From Chimonanthus salicifolius (taxonomy: Eukaryota > Streptophyta > Magnoliopsida > Laurales > Calycanthaceae): a stretch of 64,000 nucleotides of DNA. The notes below the pieces were generated by a model. The model searched no databases. It was not told the DNA's origin and saw only the letters and a list, made by a program, of their open reading frames with translations. The position numbers and the translations under genes are program-made. Numbering within the stretch: the stretch's first letter is position 1; the number at the start of each line of letters is the position of its first letter. The stretch is from assembly GCA_013350335.1 (NCBI GenBank), contig CM023540.1, positions 48,405,222 through 48,469,221 on the forward strand. Reading direction: 5' to 3'. Below are positions 47,101-58,124 of this stretch, one piece after another.

Positions 47101-50100
47101 ATCTGTAACATAAAAGAATTTTTTTTTTTTCTGGATTCAACTATTCAGATCTGCTGCATGGGACTCTTGTTCCCCTACTTCTGGTGCCTCCTACTTTCGC
47201 CCCTACACCAGGATCACATCAAACTTGGGTGTCCCACCTTACATCTTCAGTGGACCCCAATTTCTCTTGTTTTTAGGTGCTGCTGCTTGGAAGACTGCAA
47301 CCAGATCTTTTTGGCCTTGCTGCCTTTGGCCTCTCTGTTGTTCTTCTCTTTGCATTTCTCCCACTTGAAAGGTTCTTCTTGGGATAATGGCCGCCTCTAC
47401 GGACCTACTGAAGACCTCTGGGGAATCTTCTTACACTAATATGACTTTTTCTGGCACTTCGCATATTGGCAAGATCACAACTGTGCTATTGAATGAGACC
47501 ATTTACTTCCAATGGTCTCACTCGACTAAAATGTTCCTTACTGCCAAACAACTCTCTACTTTTATTGATGGTACTACCTCTGAACCAGAAAAGAAGGACG
47601 ACTCCTACCGTTCCTGGCAAGCTAATAATTCTTTGGTGCAGTCTAGGCTCCTTCATTCCATGGAAGATCATGTTCGTGGGATTGTCTATACTCTTCCCAC
47701 GGCTAAGGATGTCTAGGGCACCATTAAGGCCTTGTATTCGGATGGTAATAATTCAGCCCGGCTCTATGAGCTCTATCAGACTGCTTCTCATCTTCGATAG
47801 GGGGAGCTCTCCCTCGTTCAGTATTATTTAAAGATGCGGACCTGTTGGCTTGAATTGGATCAACTTGAATCGGTTCAATTTGTGGACCTTACTGATGTTG
47901 TTCTCTATAACCAACTTCTTAATCGATGACAGACCTTTGAGTTCTTGGCTGACCTTCACCAGGACTTTGAACCTATTCGGGCCCAATTGCTTGGCCAACG
48001 CCCTATTCCCTCTCTGGAAGAGGTCTACTCTTCCTTACTTTGAGATGATAGGCGCCACCTGGTTATGACTCCTCTGCCAGTCGAACGGTTTGCATTGGTG
48101 ACCACTCATCCTTCCATGCCTCCTCTCGCACGTGGGCCTTCTAGTTCTCATGGCAAGGACCCTTCTTCTGACCTTTGTCGTGACACCAACGGTCTCCAGA
48201 AAAAGGGGTCTCGGTTCTGCACTTTTTGTAAGATGACGAACCATTATGTTGATTCCTGCTATAAATTGCATGGTCGTCTGAAGCAAGCTACTGTTTTTGT
48301 CGCCTTGCCTGTTACCTCCTCTCCTGATGTGGTTAGTGACAGTGCTCCAGTCACTCGTCAGGACTTTAACATTTTGTTACAACGACTGGATCGCCTTCAA
48401 TACTCTGAGGTTTCCAATGCTGTCTCAACTACTTCAGGTACTGAGTCCTTTTCCAATCATGCCTCTTCTCATTCCTTGATCATCGACTCTGGGGCCACTA
48501 ATCATATGGCGGGTATGTCTAATATTTTCTCTTCCATTTCTCCTGTCTCTTATGGTCAAGTTAAATTAGCGAATGGTTCCTTCACTACCATCGTTGGAAA
48601 AGGGACCCTCCCTCTCTCTTCCACCTTGCACCTTCCATCTGTGTTACATGTACCTCATTTATCTCGCAATTTGCTTTTTGTTAGTGCACTCACTAAACAA
48701 TTTCATTGCTCAGCGACCTTCTTTCCCTCTCATTGTGTCTTTCAGGATCTGACTACGAAGCAGGTGATTGGTGGTGGTCGTGAAGATGGAGGCTTATATC
48801 TGCTGGATGGTCTTGTTGGTGCCTCTGCAGCCTACTCTAGTTCCTCTCCGTTTGATAAATGGCTTTGGCATTGCCGGCTAGGACATCCTTCTGACTCTGT
48901 CCTCAAGAAACTTGTTCCTTCTTTATCGTTTAAGCAGTTTGAGTGTGCACCTTTCCAATATGGCAAAAATAAAAGAACTTATTTTCCTTCTTCTATAAAT
49001 AAATGTACATACTCTTTGTTTTCTATTATTCATTCTGATGTTTGGCAATCACCCCCTATTTCTCGCACTGGTTTACGATACTTTGTCATTTATTGATGAT
49101 TATTCATGCATGACCTGGATTTGTATCATGAAACATAAGTATGAAGTGTTTGATCACTTTCGCACATTTTATAATTGGGATGCCACTCAATTTGGTTCTA
49201 AAATTAAAATTTTGCGTAGCAATAATGGGGGAGAGTATTTGTCTAATTGTTTTGTTCAATTTTTGCAAGAGCATGGTGTTGAATCCCAGCTGTCTTTTGT
49301 TCAATTTTTGCAAGAGCATGGTGTTGAATCCCAACTGTCTTGTCCATCTACACCACAACAAAATGGTGTAGCTGAACGAAAAAACAGACATCTTCTTGAA
49401 GTCGCTTGATCTCTCCTCTTTACCATGCATGTCCCACAGTCGTACTGGCCTGAGACTGTCCTAACCTCATGCTACCTTATTAATCGCATGCCATCCTGAG
49501 TTTTGTTGGACAAATCACCCATTGATCTTCTCTCACTTCATAAACATATTCCTCTTCTTCCCCTACATATTTTTGGATGTGCCTGCTTTGTTCACCAATT
49601 TTCTAGTGATAAACTTTCCCCCCGTGCTGTGCAATGTGTATTTTTGGGATATTCTCCATTCCGTAAAGGCTACAAGTGTCTTGATCCAGTTACTGGCAAA
49701 GCTTATGTGTCTATGGATGTCACCTTCTTCGAGACAGTCCCTTACTTCTCTTCACCATCTGTCTCGTCTCCAGTTCTTCCTCTCCTCCCTCCTGCCCTGA
49801 GTCCTACTAGCTCTGACGTGCGTCCCCCTAGCATTGACAAGCCAACTCTGGTATATCACCGTAGGCAAAACAGGCCTCCGCTCTGCGAGAACACCACCAC
49901 GTCATCTGTTCCTGGCCTAGATCCTTCCCTTACTGATGCATCTGATCTTCCCGTTGCCCTACAAAAAGGTAAACGTACTTGTACCTCGCATCCCCTTGAC
50001 CATTTTGTGTCTTATCATGTTGTCTCTCCTGCCTTTCACACTTTTCTTGCAGCTTTGGACAGTGTTAAGATACCCAAGCGGATTGACACCGCTCTCCATG

Positions 50101-53100
50101 ACCCCTTGTGGAAGGCAGCCATGGAAGAGGAACTCACGGCCCTTGAGAAGAATCACACATGGGACTTGGTTCCCCTGCCTCAAGGAAAAACTCCAGTCGG
50201 GTGTAAATGAGTTTTTGCTTTAAAACATAATCCGGATGGCTCCATCGCCCGGTATAAAGCTCATCTCTTTGCCAAAGGATTCACACAAACTTACGGGGTG
50301 GATTATCAGGAAACCTTCTCCCCCGTGGCCAAGATTACTTCTATTCATATCTTGATTTCCATTGCCACTACTTATGACTAGCCACTGCATCAGTTAGATG
50401 TGAAGAATGCCTTTCTTCATGGTGATCTCCATGATGAAATTTATATGTTCCCACCACCAGAGTTTGTTAATCAGGGGGGGCCTCACTTTGTCTACAAACT
50501 CCGAAAAGCTCTAAATGCCTCACGCAGTCTCCACAGTGGTTTGAGAAGTTCAGCAGTGTACTGTTAGCTTATGTTTCTCTAAATATCAGATGGATCACTC
50601 TATTTTTATATACCGTCTTCACTCTGTGGTCATGATTCTACTGGTGTATGTTGATGACATTATCCTCACCGATAATGACGCTGTTGCCATATCTACCTTC
50701 AAGGACTATCTACAGCGCACATTTGCTACTAAAGATCTAAGGCCGTTGCGTTATTTTTTGGGTATTGAAGTCGCTCGTTCTTCTCGAGGACTCTTTTTAT
50801 CTCACCGCAAGTGGGTGCAAACCTATTGACACTCCATTAGATGTCACTACGAAGCTCTCTGCCACAGACGGGACTCCTCTTGATAGTCATTCTTTCTATC
50901 AAAAGTTGGTGGGGAAATTGATTTATCTCACTATCACACGACTAGATCTCTCATATGCAGTTGGTGTGGTTAGTCAGTTCATGCACAATCCACAGGATAC
51001 CCATCTTCATGCTGTCTTCCGCATCCTTCGCTATCTTAAAGCTCATCCTGGCAGGGGTTTGTTCTTTATACGACAGTCTTCCCTCTCTGTTTGTGGATAT
51101 TCCGATGCTAATTGGGCCGGCTATCCTGATGATTGTAGCTCAACAACTGACTACTGTGTCTTTTTGGGTTCTTATCTCGTCGGTTGGCGCAGTAAAAAAC
51201 AATATATTATTGCTCGCTCAAGTGCTGAAGCCGAGTATCGTGCAATGGCCAATACTACGGCTGAGCTTCTTTGGATCCATCAGTTTCTTCAGGAATTGGG
51301 TTTTGCTCCATGTGGACCGCTCATTATGTTTTCTGACAATCAGGCGGCTATCAACATCGCCTCCAATCCGGTCTTTCATGAGCGGACCAAGCACATTGAG
51401 GTTAATTGTCACTTCCTACGACAACACATTTCTGAAGGCCGACTTGTTACTCCACATGTGAAATCTAAGGACCAATTGGCGGATATCCTGACCAACTTGA
51501 GGGGGAGTGTTGTGGGACCACATGGGACCCGACTACGCCTATTTTGGCAAGTCAATTGATAGGTATAAAATTATGTGTAGATAAGTACTGATTGTACTTT
51601 CCTCTTTTGGCCACATTAATTGGCTCTCTTTTTCTTATTTATACTTGTACCCTCTAAGAGGAAAAACACATCAATACAATAAAAAGAATAATTATTCTCT
51701 GATCTTCATCTCTTATTTATACTTGTACCCTCTAAGAGGAAATACACATCAATACCACGACATCACCGCCTGTGGGCTTACTACTCCAACGTTTGTCATC
51801 AGTGAAGTTGTGAAGAAGAGGATCTCATCTCTCCAGTTTCTTGTTGAGTTTCTCTTACCAACACCAAGAAGGTATCTCCATCAAGGCCCAAAGAGATCTC
51901 CGACGGAATCTGATAAGAGATCTTCACCTCCATCACGAGTCTTAAAACAAAGCAATCTTCCCTTTTCAAGTTCCGATCATTTACCTCCACCAACTTCCCC
52001 AGTCTATTACCAAAGGCCCTTATCAACTTCTCATTCCATCCTAGAAGAGGGAAACCAAAGCACCAGAGCCACTCCCTTCTTGTGTGCACGAAGACTCGGG
52101 GCACCATCTTCCGCACGAAGACTCGGGGCACCATCTTCCGAGAATTCAAAGCCTTCTGATCTCATGAGACTGGTTTTGGGAGTAGAAAACCCAGTGTTGG
52201 CCAAGATCTTTGATGACTCACCGATGACATCCCCCCAACTCCTTGCTTCCACTATTTTCTCTTTACCCTTTGAGATGACAAAGCCTTTATCTTTGAACTT
52301 ATTCACCTCATCTCCAACAATTTCCAATTCTGGAAGAGAAAGCTTTTGTTTTCAGCTAAAATCAGTAGGATTTACCTACAGTTGCCTACCCTCAAGCAGG
52401 GATCCATCGAGACCCTTGAATGCTCTCTCTGCCAAGAGTCTGTACCTATGGTGTGACAGGCGAATACTTTTCCCATTGCATCCTTTTTAGGGACAAAAAC
52501 ATCTTTGACAGTCACCCATTGCTTGAAGAAACCTTGCAGCCAGCTTCTTGTAGTCAAATCAGGAAGATTAGCTACGAACATGATCGAAGAGCCTCCCTCG
52601 AACGATTGCTGCCTTCTGCCAATCACCTTTTGCCACTCCCTTGTCAGCTTTGCCCCCTTATCCTCACTGGTTCCATCGATTGTTGTCAATGCTACCCAGG
52701 TGAAAGTTCGCTTTCCCCTCCATCATCACTGACTTGTAGATAGGTCTTTTTCTCTGTTTGATTTCACTAATAACTCTGCTTCAATAATACACATGCATTA
52801 ATTTTATTTCAATAAGAACGATAAAATGGAATATGGGCAATCCCTTTTAGCATAGACACAACCCCATTTCCAGAGATTAGCCTGACTAGTCCATGCATTT
52901 TACCTTTTAAAATATTAAATTTATTGACTCGAAGCATCATTAAAATAGTTCTACGATAATGAGGACAAGTGATTTCATTGTCTAAGAATCAATGGCTTTA
53001 GAAACTGAGTTTTTATAGAAATAAAGGGATTTAATTAGAGAAATTATGAAAATTGCATTGCATATTATAGTAGACCACTGAGATCCATGTTGAATTCTAT

Positions 53101-54246
53101 TTACATACGTCTTGGTACTAAATGGGTGAGACAAGTAATAAATTGGAATTATGGAAGAAAGATTTTCAGATTGTTTAACGTCAATCGAACAAACCATTTC
53201 AAAAAAAAAAAGTCATAGAACAAAGACTGAATAAATGCAATGTAACTTTAGTTGAAAGGAGAATGGGAAACTTGATAAAAAAAAAAATTTAAATGACCTA
53301 GTATTGCACTACAATAAGTTCAAATGCTTGGGCTCAACTTTAGGGTTAAATGGAAGATCAAATTTAGATATAACCTCCAAGCATTAAATATGTTAAATTA
53401 ATTACCTGCAGGTAATCTACAGCAGGTATGAGGCGTGCATGTCGTAATTCTGCTGGCCACTGATCTTGGGCTTCATATTCATCATCATGTCCAGATCGTT
53501 GCCACTCATCAAAATGTGATAACATATCAACACCCATTGTGAAATTAAGAATGCCTTGAACAGATTTGACTCTGTAGTTTAATTTGAAGGGAACTATGTT
53601 AGCCCCCTTTGAAGCAAGAACTTGAACAACCTGATGGAAAAGGGGCCACATTGATGTAAAACATGATGATATTTTCTCAGTTAAAAAGATTCAAGAGGAG
53701 GAAGAATGCCAGAGAGAAAGGGCAATGTTTTGATTAATCCAACTTCTTTGTCACAAAAACCATTGATCCGGTATTGTTGCCTCAACATGCCCTCTAAAAG
53801 ATGATGACTGAATCATCAGATAAAGTTGGACAATAAGAACCCAGTGGATCACACAGTGAGGAGGTTTGAAGTACTACCATCCACCATGGGACAAAACCAT
53901 ATGAACAATTTTATAACACAAAAAGACGGATATTATACTTGTTCCCCTTTTTCAAAAACACTGCATACTTTTTCCTCAATATATACATCCATTTTAACTA
54001 AATAATGTTTAGATGGACTTCATAGCCAACCATGATGACTCCCACAGATTTCATATCTAAATCCACAGTTACTTGGTTTTCTTATAACTTCACATCTGAA
54101 ATGAATATTATTTTGCCTTTAGCAAAAAAATCATACAAATTTCCCATTTCTGGGACCCTAAAATTTGTCTATTAGGTTATTAGCTTGTGTTTTAAATATA
54201 GGCCTACAATTAATGCAACATATTTTTTGGTTTATTATATTATATT

Positions 54247-54307
<61 letters not shown>

Positions 54308-54913
54308 CTATACTAAATTAAACATTTTAGATTGCTAAATTATTACTGCTATAATAATGAATATTATTACTTTTTCCTCACTATATACATCCATTTTAAC
54401 TAAATAATGTTTAGATGGACTTCATAGCCAACCATGATGAGTCCCACAGATTTCATATCTAAACCCACAATTACTTGGTTTTCTTATATCTTCACATCTG
54501 AAATGAATATTATTACCTCCATGTCTGCATCTTCGAGATAACCAACAGTAAGCTTTGTGATGTCTATGGAAAGTGGATCTTTAAGGAAGAGGTCCCTCGA
54601 TGACAGATCATCAGGATCCTTACCTTGAATAGCATCCAGAATAACTGCACAGTCTGTGGAACTTCTGCAGAAAGGACCAAGCTTATCCTGTTAAATAAAA
54701 AAGCTTCAAATTCCACATTTCATCTTTGTTAAAAAGCAGACACTGGAGAGTGGAGACCATGAATTTGAGCAAGTACCAAGCTTTCAGATATGCTCATAAC
54801 ACCAGTTCGGCCAACAGCCCCAAAAGTTGGACGCAATGCAGTCACACCACAATGGGCTGCAGGGAAAGTCATGGATCCAGCTGTTTCTGACCCGATTGCA
54901 AATGGAACCATAC
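41060..54913 (-). CDS. Amidase-signature family protein (At5g07360-like), last five exons
   Basis: Five minus-strand exons join in frame: 54777-54913, 54517-54687, 53406-53630, 45388-45621 and 41060-41161 (stop TAG at 41060-41062). Together they encode 288 residues, the C-terminal half of an amidase-signature enzyme, which hydrolyses amide bonds with a Lys-Ser-Ser triad. [20 protein letters not shown] carries the nucleophilic Ser (ETAGS). Further blocks are [35 protein letters not shown] across a splice, [15 protein letters not shown] and the end [15 protein letters not shown]. The last blocks match the plant At5g07360-type amidases as I know them. The Lys and cis-Ser would be in exons beyond the right edge. 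No stop or frameshift is seen, so the gene may be alive. Introns are 89, 886, 7784 and 4226 bp. Confidence 0.88.
41800..44090 (-). mobile_element. Copia-3: 5' LTR, leader and gag of a truncated Copia element
   Basis: On the minus strand an LTR end ACTCTTCA (43932) is followed by the primer binding site TGGTACAGAGC (43921-43931), identical to Copia-1. A leader of about 900 bp follows. Gag is at about 42100-43038: [40 protein letters not shown], and a complete CCHC knuckle [14 protein letters not shown] at about 42150. The frame decays at the start of the protease (about 42020: [16 protein letters not shown]), and similarity ends near 41800. Reverse transcriptase, integrase and the 3' LTR are absent. 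The LTR runs right to an uncertain end near 44090. It sits in the last amidase intron. Confidence 0.75.
44095..44942. other. Intron DNA with faint repeat traces
   Basis: Part of the last amidase intron. GCGCTTTTTGCACCTAGGCC at about 44438 and GATTGCGCCTGGCAATTTGA at about 44797 resemble a common plant dispersed repeat, but I cannot assign a family. No gene. Confidence 0.4.
44947..45113 (-). mobile_element. tRNA-derived SINE
   Basis: On the minus strand it starts GGGTGTAGCTCAACTAGTTA (A-box of a pol III promoter) and has CCAAGTTCGAGCCCC (B-box) about 35 bases later. It then runs through a non-tRNA body to a run of A (plus-strand T-run 44948-44960). ATCAAAC lies on both sides (44939-44945 and about 45112-45118), a likely target duplication. 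Non-coding and mobilised by LINE machinery; it lies in the last amidase intron, in the same direction as the gene. Confidence 0.82.
45151..45358. repeat. 108-bp tandem duplication beside an amidase splice donor
   Basis: AGAGAAACTACAGAACTTTA starts at 45151 and again at 45259. The two units differ at only a few positions (AAGTAACTT against AATTAACTT, CTCATGACTG against CTAGACTG). The second copy ends about 30 bp from the donor of the exon at 45388-45621. Confidence 0.9.
45388..45621 (-). CDS. Amidase exon ([15 protein letters not shown])
   Basis: 78 codons between TCACAG/GCACAA and CACACT/GTAAGT. It contains [20 protein letters not shown] and the end [14 protein letters not shown]. Confidence 0.9.
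45822..45931 (-). mobile_element. 5'-truncated SINE with a 10-bp target duplication
   Basis: The minus-strand 3' part reads GAGGATTAGTCGGGTGCTCT then GAACACCTTGGTTATC and a run of A, a 3' end found in plant SINEs of the Au type. TACAACACTA flanks it exactly at 45812-45821 and 45932-45941. There is no A-box, so the front is missing although the duplication is perfect, as expected from incomplete reverse transcription. Confidence 0.75.
45942..46860 (-). pseudogene. LINE ORF1 C-terminal part (left of the Copia-4 insertion)
   Basis: Minus strand. From about 46860 leftwards: [13 protein letters not shown], then short repeats with [11 protein letters not shown], then [18 protein letters not shown]. 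Next comes [23 protein letters not shown] and [20 protein letters not shown] (46170-46260), resembling the end of plant LINE ORF1 proteins. It matches in order and direction the ORF1 start at 51790-52740, so Copia-4 lies inside this LINE. Frames change several times. Confidence 0.6.
46662..46828. repeat. Tandem repeat of about 48 bp inside LINE ORF1
   Basis: GAGGAGTCTCAAGCCACAGA recurs at 46662, 46709, 46757 and 46804 (last unit partial), giving a repeated 16-residue peptide ([11 protein letters not shown]) on the minus strand. Confidence 0.8.
47386..48062 (+). pseudogene. Copia-4 gag (N-terminal part)
   Basis: It starts [20 protein letters not shown] and continues [20 protein letters not shown] and [24 protein letters not shown] at 47714 stands where the related Copia-5 has a Trp codon (KDVWDT). 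Further stops occur before the zinc knuckle. Confidence 0.8.
48065..51507 (+). pseudogene. Copia-4 zinc knuckle, protease, integrase, reverse transcriptase and RNase H
   Basis: From 48065 to 49096 one frame is open: CCHC knuckle [14 protein letters not shown], protease [13 protein letters not shown] (catalytic DSG intact), and GAG-pre-integrase [16 protein letters not shown]. The integrase then has a stop at YFVIY, and a 45-bp duplication at 49250-49339 doubles [15 protein letters not shown]. Reverse transcriptase reads [20 protein letters not shown] and [13 protein letters not shown]; its YVDD is intact, but stops lie at 50208 and 50380. RNase H (50765-51480) reads [19 protein letters not shown] and [12 protein letters not shown]. 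Confidence 0.85.
51508..51755 (+). repeat. Copia-4 3' LTR with a tail duplication
   Basis: It starts TGTTGTGGGACCACAT after the polypurine tract. A TATA-like GGTATAAAATTATG lies near 51560. The stretch CTTATTTATACTTGTACCCT through CACATCAATAC occurs at about 51634 and again at about 51712. The end is not certain because of this duplication. Confidence 0.65.
51780..52740 (-). pseudogene. LINE ORF1 N-terminal part with an RRM domain (right of the Copia-4 insertion)
   Basis: Minus strand from about 52734 ([12 protein letters not shown]). An RRM follows at 52420-52600: [40 protein letters not shown] and VFACHTIGT. Then come [17 protein letters not shown] and, at 51800-51960, [20 protein letters not shown] with [20 protein letters not shown], the second conserved block of plant LINE ORF1. 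A 27-bp duplication at about 52088-52141 repeats RKMVPRVFV. Frames are broken. Confidence 0.7.
52741..53405. other. Amidase intron DNA, no further feature
   Basis: AT-rich intron between the LINE ORF1 remnant and the exon at 53406-53630. I see nothing else in it. Confidence 0.5.
53406..53630 (-). CDS. Amidase exon ([12 protein letters not shown])
   Basis: 75 codons between CATCAG/GTTGTT and CTGCAG/GTAATT. It contains [18 protein letters not shown] and ends AVDYLQ, which joins AQRARGKL of the next exon across a 7784-bp intron. Confidence 0.88.
53967..54514. repeat. Duplicated 146-bp intron segment around a TA microsatellite
   Basis: The block from ACTTTTTCCTCAATATATAC to ATGAATATTATT is present at 53967-54112 and again at 54369-54514, with about six differences. 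Between them is 256 bp that includes a pure TA run. The second copy ends two bases before the splice donor of the exon at 54517-54687. Confidence 0.88.
54250..54303. repeat. TA microsatellite, about 27 units
   Basis: An uninterrupted run of TA dinucleotides in the 886-bp amidase intron, likely polymorphic in length. Confidence 0.95.
54517..54687 (-). CDS. Amidase exon ([13 protein letters not shown])
   Basis: 57 codons between AACAG/GATAAG and ATGGAG/GTAATA. It continues the amidase fold with [19 protein letters not shown]. Confidence 0.88.
54777..54913 (-). CDS. Amidase exon with the catalytic serine
   Basis: The acceptor TGTAAG/GTATGG gives an intron of phase 1; two bases complete a split codon, probably Gly, then [13 protein letters not shown] follows. 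The exon ends SISESL at CTTG/GTACTT. The Ser of ETAGS is the nucleophile in this family. Confidence 0.88.
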
Positions 54914-55106
54914 CTTACACACACGCAAAAAAAAAAAAAAAAAAGGAATGAAATTTTGAATTATGAAACAAGTGGTTTCTCAAAAGCAGGTTGGACTAAG
55001 TGGCCACTTTGAACATGTATCACAATGCACTTAAATCCTCTTAGATACAAAGGACTAAATCCATCATTAATTAAAAAATTTACTTCCCTCCAAAAAGAGA
55101 ACTAAG

Positions 55107-56024
55107 TGTTAGGATTATTAACATGCAGAATACAGAAAAATAATGGAAATAAACACAGCACACAAGACATAACTTTTATGTGGTTCAGCCCACCTTTCCT
55201 ACGTCCATAGAGTGACAGAAATCTTCACTATGAGAGAAAGAATACAAGTATAATATAGTGACTCCCTTGAGTCTAAAGCCCAAATCCGAAGTCCCGAGCC
55301 CTTTGTACACCCATCTTCTTACCACTCTCATACTTAGAAGAACCCATCTTCTGTTCCGCTCTCCTTTGCGATTCATGCGTTCCCCAAGCACATCCCAACG
55401 TGCTCCCCAAACGTGAGGCTGCGTCTCCTTCCATGGTGTGTTCACACGCACACTGATGTGTTGCTACAATCACCCGGGCACTTCCTTTTGAAGCCTCTCT
55501 ACGCATATGGCCAAGAAGCCATCATCATGCGTACCGCCAAAGGCAGAAAGGCCCTTCACCGTGCAACAACACTCTCCGCTACATCTTCCTGCAGTGTCTC
55601 AAACTCTCCACACGATGGCACCTATATAGCCTCTTCAGTTGGCATTTCTAGTAGTAATGGAAACTTATCCCTTATAGCCTCCACGATGCTAATAATACAC
55701 TCCAATCTTGTATGCTTATACACATCCATGCATATCTATCCTAGCTGTATCCTCTTTTCCATGCAGCTTCTATATATGTATTAGGCAACATGTAGAGGCT
55801 TGCCTAATCTCACATATACCCACGTTGGCCAGCAACTCTTCCTTGCTGTAAACGGCTACATGATTTCCAACCCAAAATTCTATTTCTAAAACCATGTAAA
55901 TCTAAAGAGAAATTTTAGGCAAAGGGCCAGCTGCACATGCCCTGTGCCAATAAGCCATTCCTGGATTTTTTGTCATCGAAAAACTTGACTCGATATTGTC
56001 GAATCGAGACACACGATCCCAGCA
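55107..56024 (-). repeat. LARD-like element, 3' LTR
   Basis: 918 bp with TG...CA ends: plus-strand TGTTAGGATTATTAAC to GATCCCAGCA. It matches 57954-58124 joined to 63422-64000 almost base for base, e.g. TGCAGAATA and CCCTTGAGTCTAAAGCCCAA. Confidence 0.85.
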
Positions 56025-57953
56025 ATCTCCACCTTGGCGAGAATTCACCAACCTCCGGAGACGAATTGAGACACCGTCCTCCACTCTACCTGCAGCTCTG
56101 CACACTGGCCGCTCTCGGCCTAGCTCCACCTGTAGCTGCAGTTCTAGTGCTCTGTTACCCGTGTATCGGTTACACAGTGTAACCCCTCTATGCAAACCAC
56201 ACACTGGATTTGCACTTCTGTCTCTCAGTGCTGCCCTCCTCACTGATCTGTTGCCTCTTCTTGTATACAGATCTCGCTGACAGCCTCTCTTAAACAGGTC
56301 TGGCTGCTATTGACCCATGTTGCACTGGCAGACCTGAATACTGCTCGGGTTGCAGCTAGAACGATGCTTCTGTCCTCTAGCTGATTTTTCCTGCAAACAC
56401 CAGCCAATACCAGAGCCAGTTCGAGTCTTCCTGCTCCTCAGACTCACAGCAGAGCAGCCGTGCTCTGTTCTGTAGTTTCCAGACAGACTTGCCTTAATGC
56501 AGGCTGTGTTCCTTCTCAGCCTGCCTGCCCGATCTCCTCTGGCTGCCTTATTGCAGCCCTCTGTATTCAAGACCCACTGCAACAAACCGGCCCTCTGCTA
56601 ATTTTGTGTTCTCGCTGATGCAGAGACCGATCTCTGCAAAGAAGCCAACTGCCTGCAAACAACTCCTCTTGCAGCAGTACACGCTGCTATGAAAAGCAGC
56701 CTCTGTTGTTGAGCGTCAACCACACTGCTGGTTGCCTCTTTTGATCACTCGATAGAGACTCCATTTAACGTAGGTTGATCTAGGCCGGAGGCAGACCTAC
56801 GTCAAGGTTCCCAAAAGTGAAAAAAACCAGCACCTCTCTCTGGCTGTATAAAGGGTGGATCTTGAAAGATATGAAAGATCTCCATCTGTGCAGCACCACC
56901 CTTTGCTGGTATATATTGTTCTTCTTTTGCCAACTACAAGACAGCCAGTTCTCACAAACTGTCTGTCTATCTGCCGCAACTTTCTCTGGTGGCTGCAGTC
57001 CCCAGACACGCAGTTGGCTGCCCCTTTGAATCCCGTTGTATACTCCTCTATTCAACCCTTGAACGCAGACGGTAGTGTGCTCCTTCGACTGTCTTCTTTC
57101 ACTCTGCAAGCACCTCCACCTTGTTCTCTATAACAAGATGTTGCCCACACTTGCTTCGTCCTCCACAAACATCTCTGTTGGAATTTTCCGGCCTAACAAT
57201 AACTGGTCACCACTGCTTCTCCATTTTGCTGCTCTACTGCCTTCTCACTCTAGTTTTCAAGGAGAGAATGGCCCTTTAGCTTGTTGCAGCACCTCTATAA
57301 TGTAGACCCGATGCTGCCTACCCTTTTGATTTGCTGCCAGCTTTCAGAACTATGTTCTGAACTCAGAGAGAGAACCGATCTGCTACCCCACTGCTGTATG
57401 TTTCTTCCTCTCTTGGCGTCACTGTGAGTCCCACTGTCTCTGCCCTATATACCGTACAGCCAACAATAAGAACTCTCTAAGCAGATCATGCCTCCGATCT
57501 GCTGTAACCTGTCCCCTTTCAACGTACACTGGCTGCATTAAGACCTTGCTGCTGGGTTCTCTGGGTGAGAACAGTGTTGATCTCGATCTCTCAGATCTGA
57601 GTGAATCTTCCTTTTCCCACTGATTTGAGAACCCACAATACACCTCTCTGTATATCGAGCAGCCCCACACTAGTGTTACCTGTTTGTATCTTATTGTTGC
57701 AACCAACAAGACTTCTCTGTCTACAGAGGTTCCTCAGCAACTCTGGCAGCCTTCTCGTACATCAGACTGCTCCTGAGCACAGTCAACCTGCTGTTTCCCT
57801 CTGCTGTTTGCCTCTCTGCAAACAGAGTATCTTTGACAGCTACATAACAGTGACCTCCACCTGCTTTCGAACCGAGAAGCCCTCGATCCTGCCATTGTGC
57901 TGTATTCCGTTCACCCATTAATCCTAATATCAACCTCAACTATTGATACCACT
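56025..57953 (-). other. Internal region of the LARD-like element, no coding capacity
   Basis: No retroelement protein motif appears in any frame; open frames are short and carry Ser-, Leu- and Cys-rich low-complexity translations. GCAGATCTG-like and CTCTGCTG-like words recur. The ends carry the polypurine tract and the primer binding site. Confidence 0.7.
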
Positions 57954-58124
57954 TGTTAGGATTATTAACATGCAGAATAAAGAAAATAACGGAAATAAAC
58001 ACAGCACACAAGACACAAGTTTTATGTGGTTCGGCCCACCTTGCCTACGTCTACGGAGCGACAGAAATCTTCATTATAAGAGAAAGAATACAAGTACAAT
58101 ATAATGACACCCTTGAGTCTAAAG
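57954..58124 (-). repeat. LARD-like element, 5' LTR, left part
   Basis: TGTTAGGATTATTAACATGC starts it, right after the primer binding site. It is cut at AGTCTAAAG by Copia-5; TAAAG (58120-58124) is the left target duplication. Confidence 0.85.

Larger units (their letters stand above)
46860..51755 (+). mobile_element. Copia-4: Copia element inside the third amidase intron, 5' LTR missing
   Basis: A leader (about 46860-47385) precedes gag and pol in Copia order, and the element ends with a polypurine tract TTGAGGGGGAG and a 3' LTR starting TGTTGTGGGACC at 51508. The leader and proteins resemble Copia-5 (58125-63421), so both belong to one family. No 5' LTR or primer binding site precedes the leader; the left edge abuts LINE ORF1. 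The RNase H end is fused to the polypurine tract by a deletion ([13 protein letters not shown]), so the usual C-terminus is lost. Several stop codons are present. Confidence 0.82.

Noticed and set aside
56025..57953. A protein-coding gene in the C- and T-rich region.
   Set aside because: It is bounded by a polypurine tract and a primer site between matching LTRs, and no frame shows a domain.
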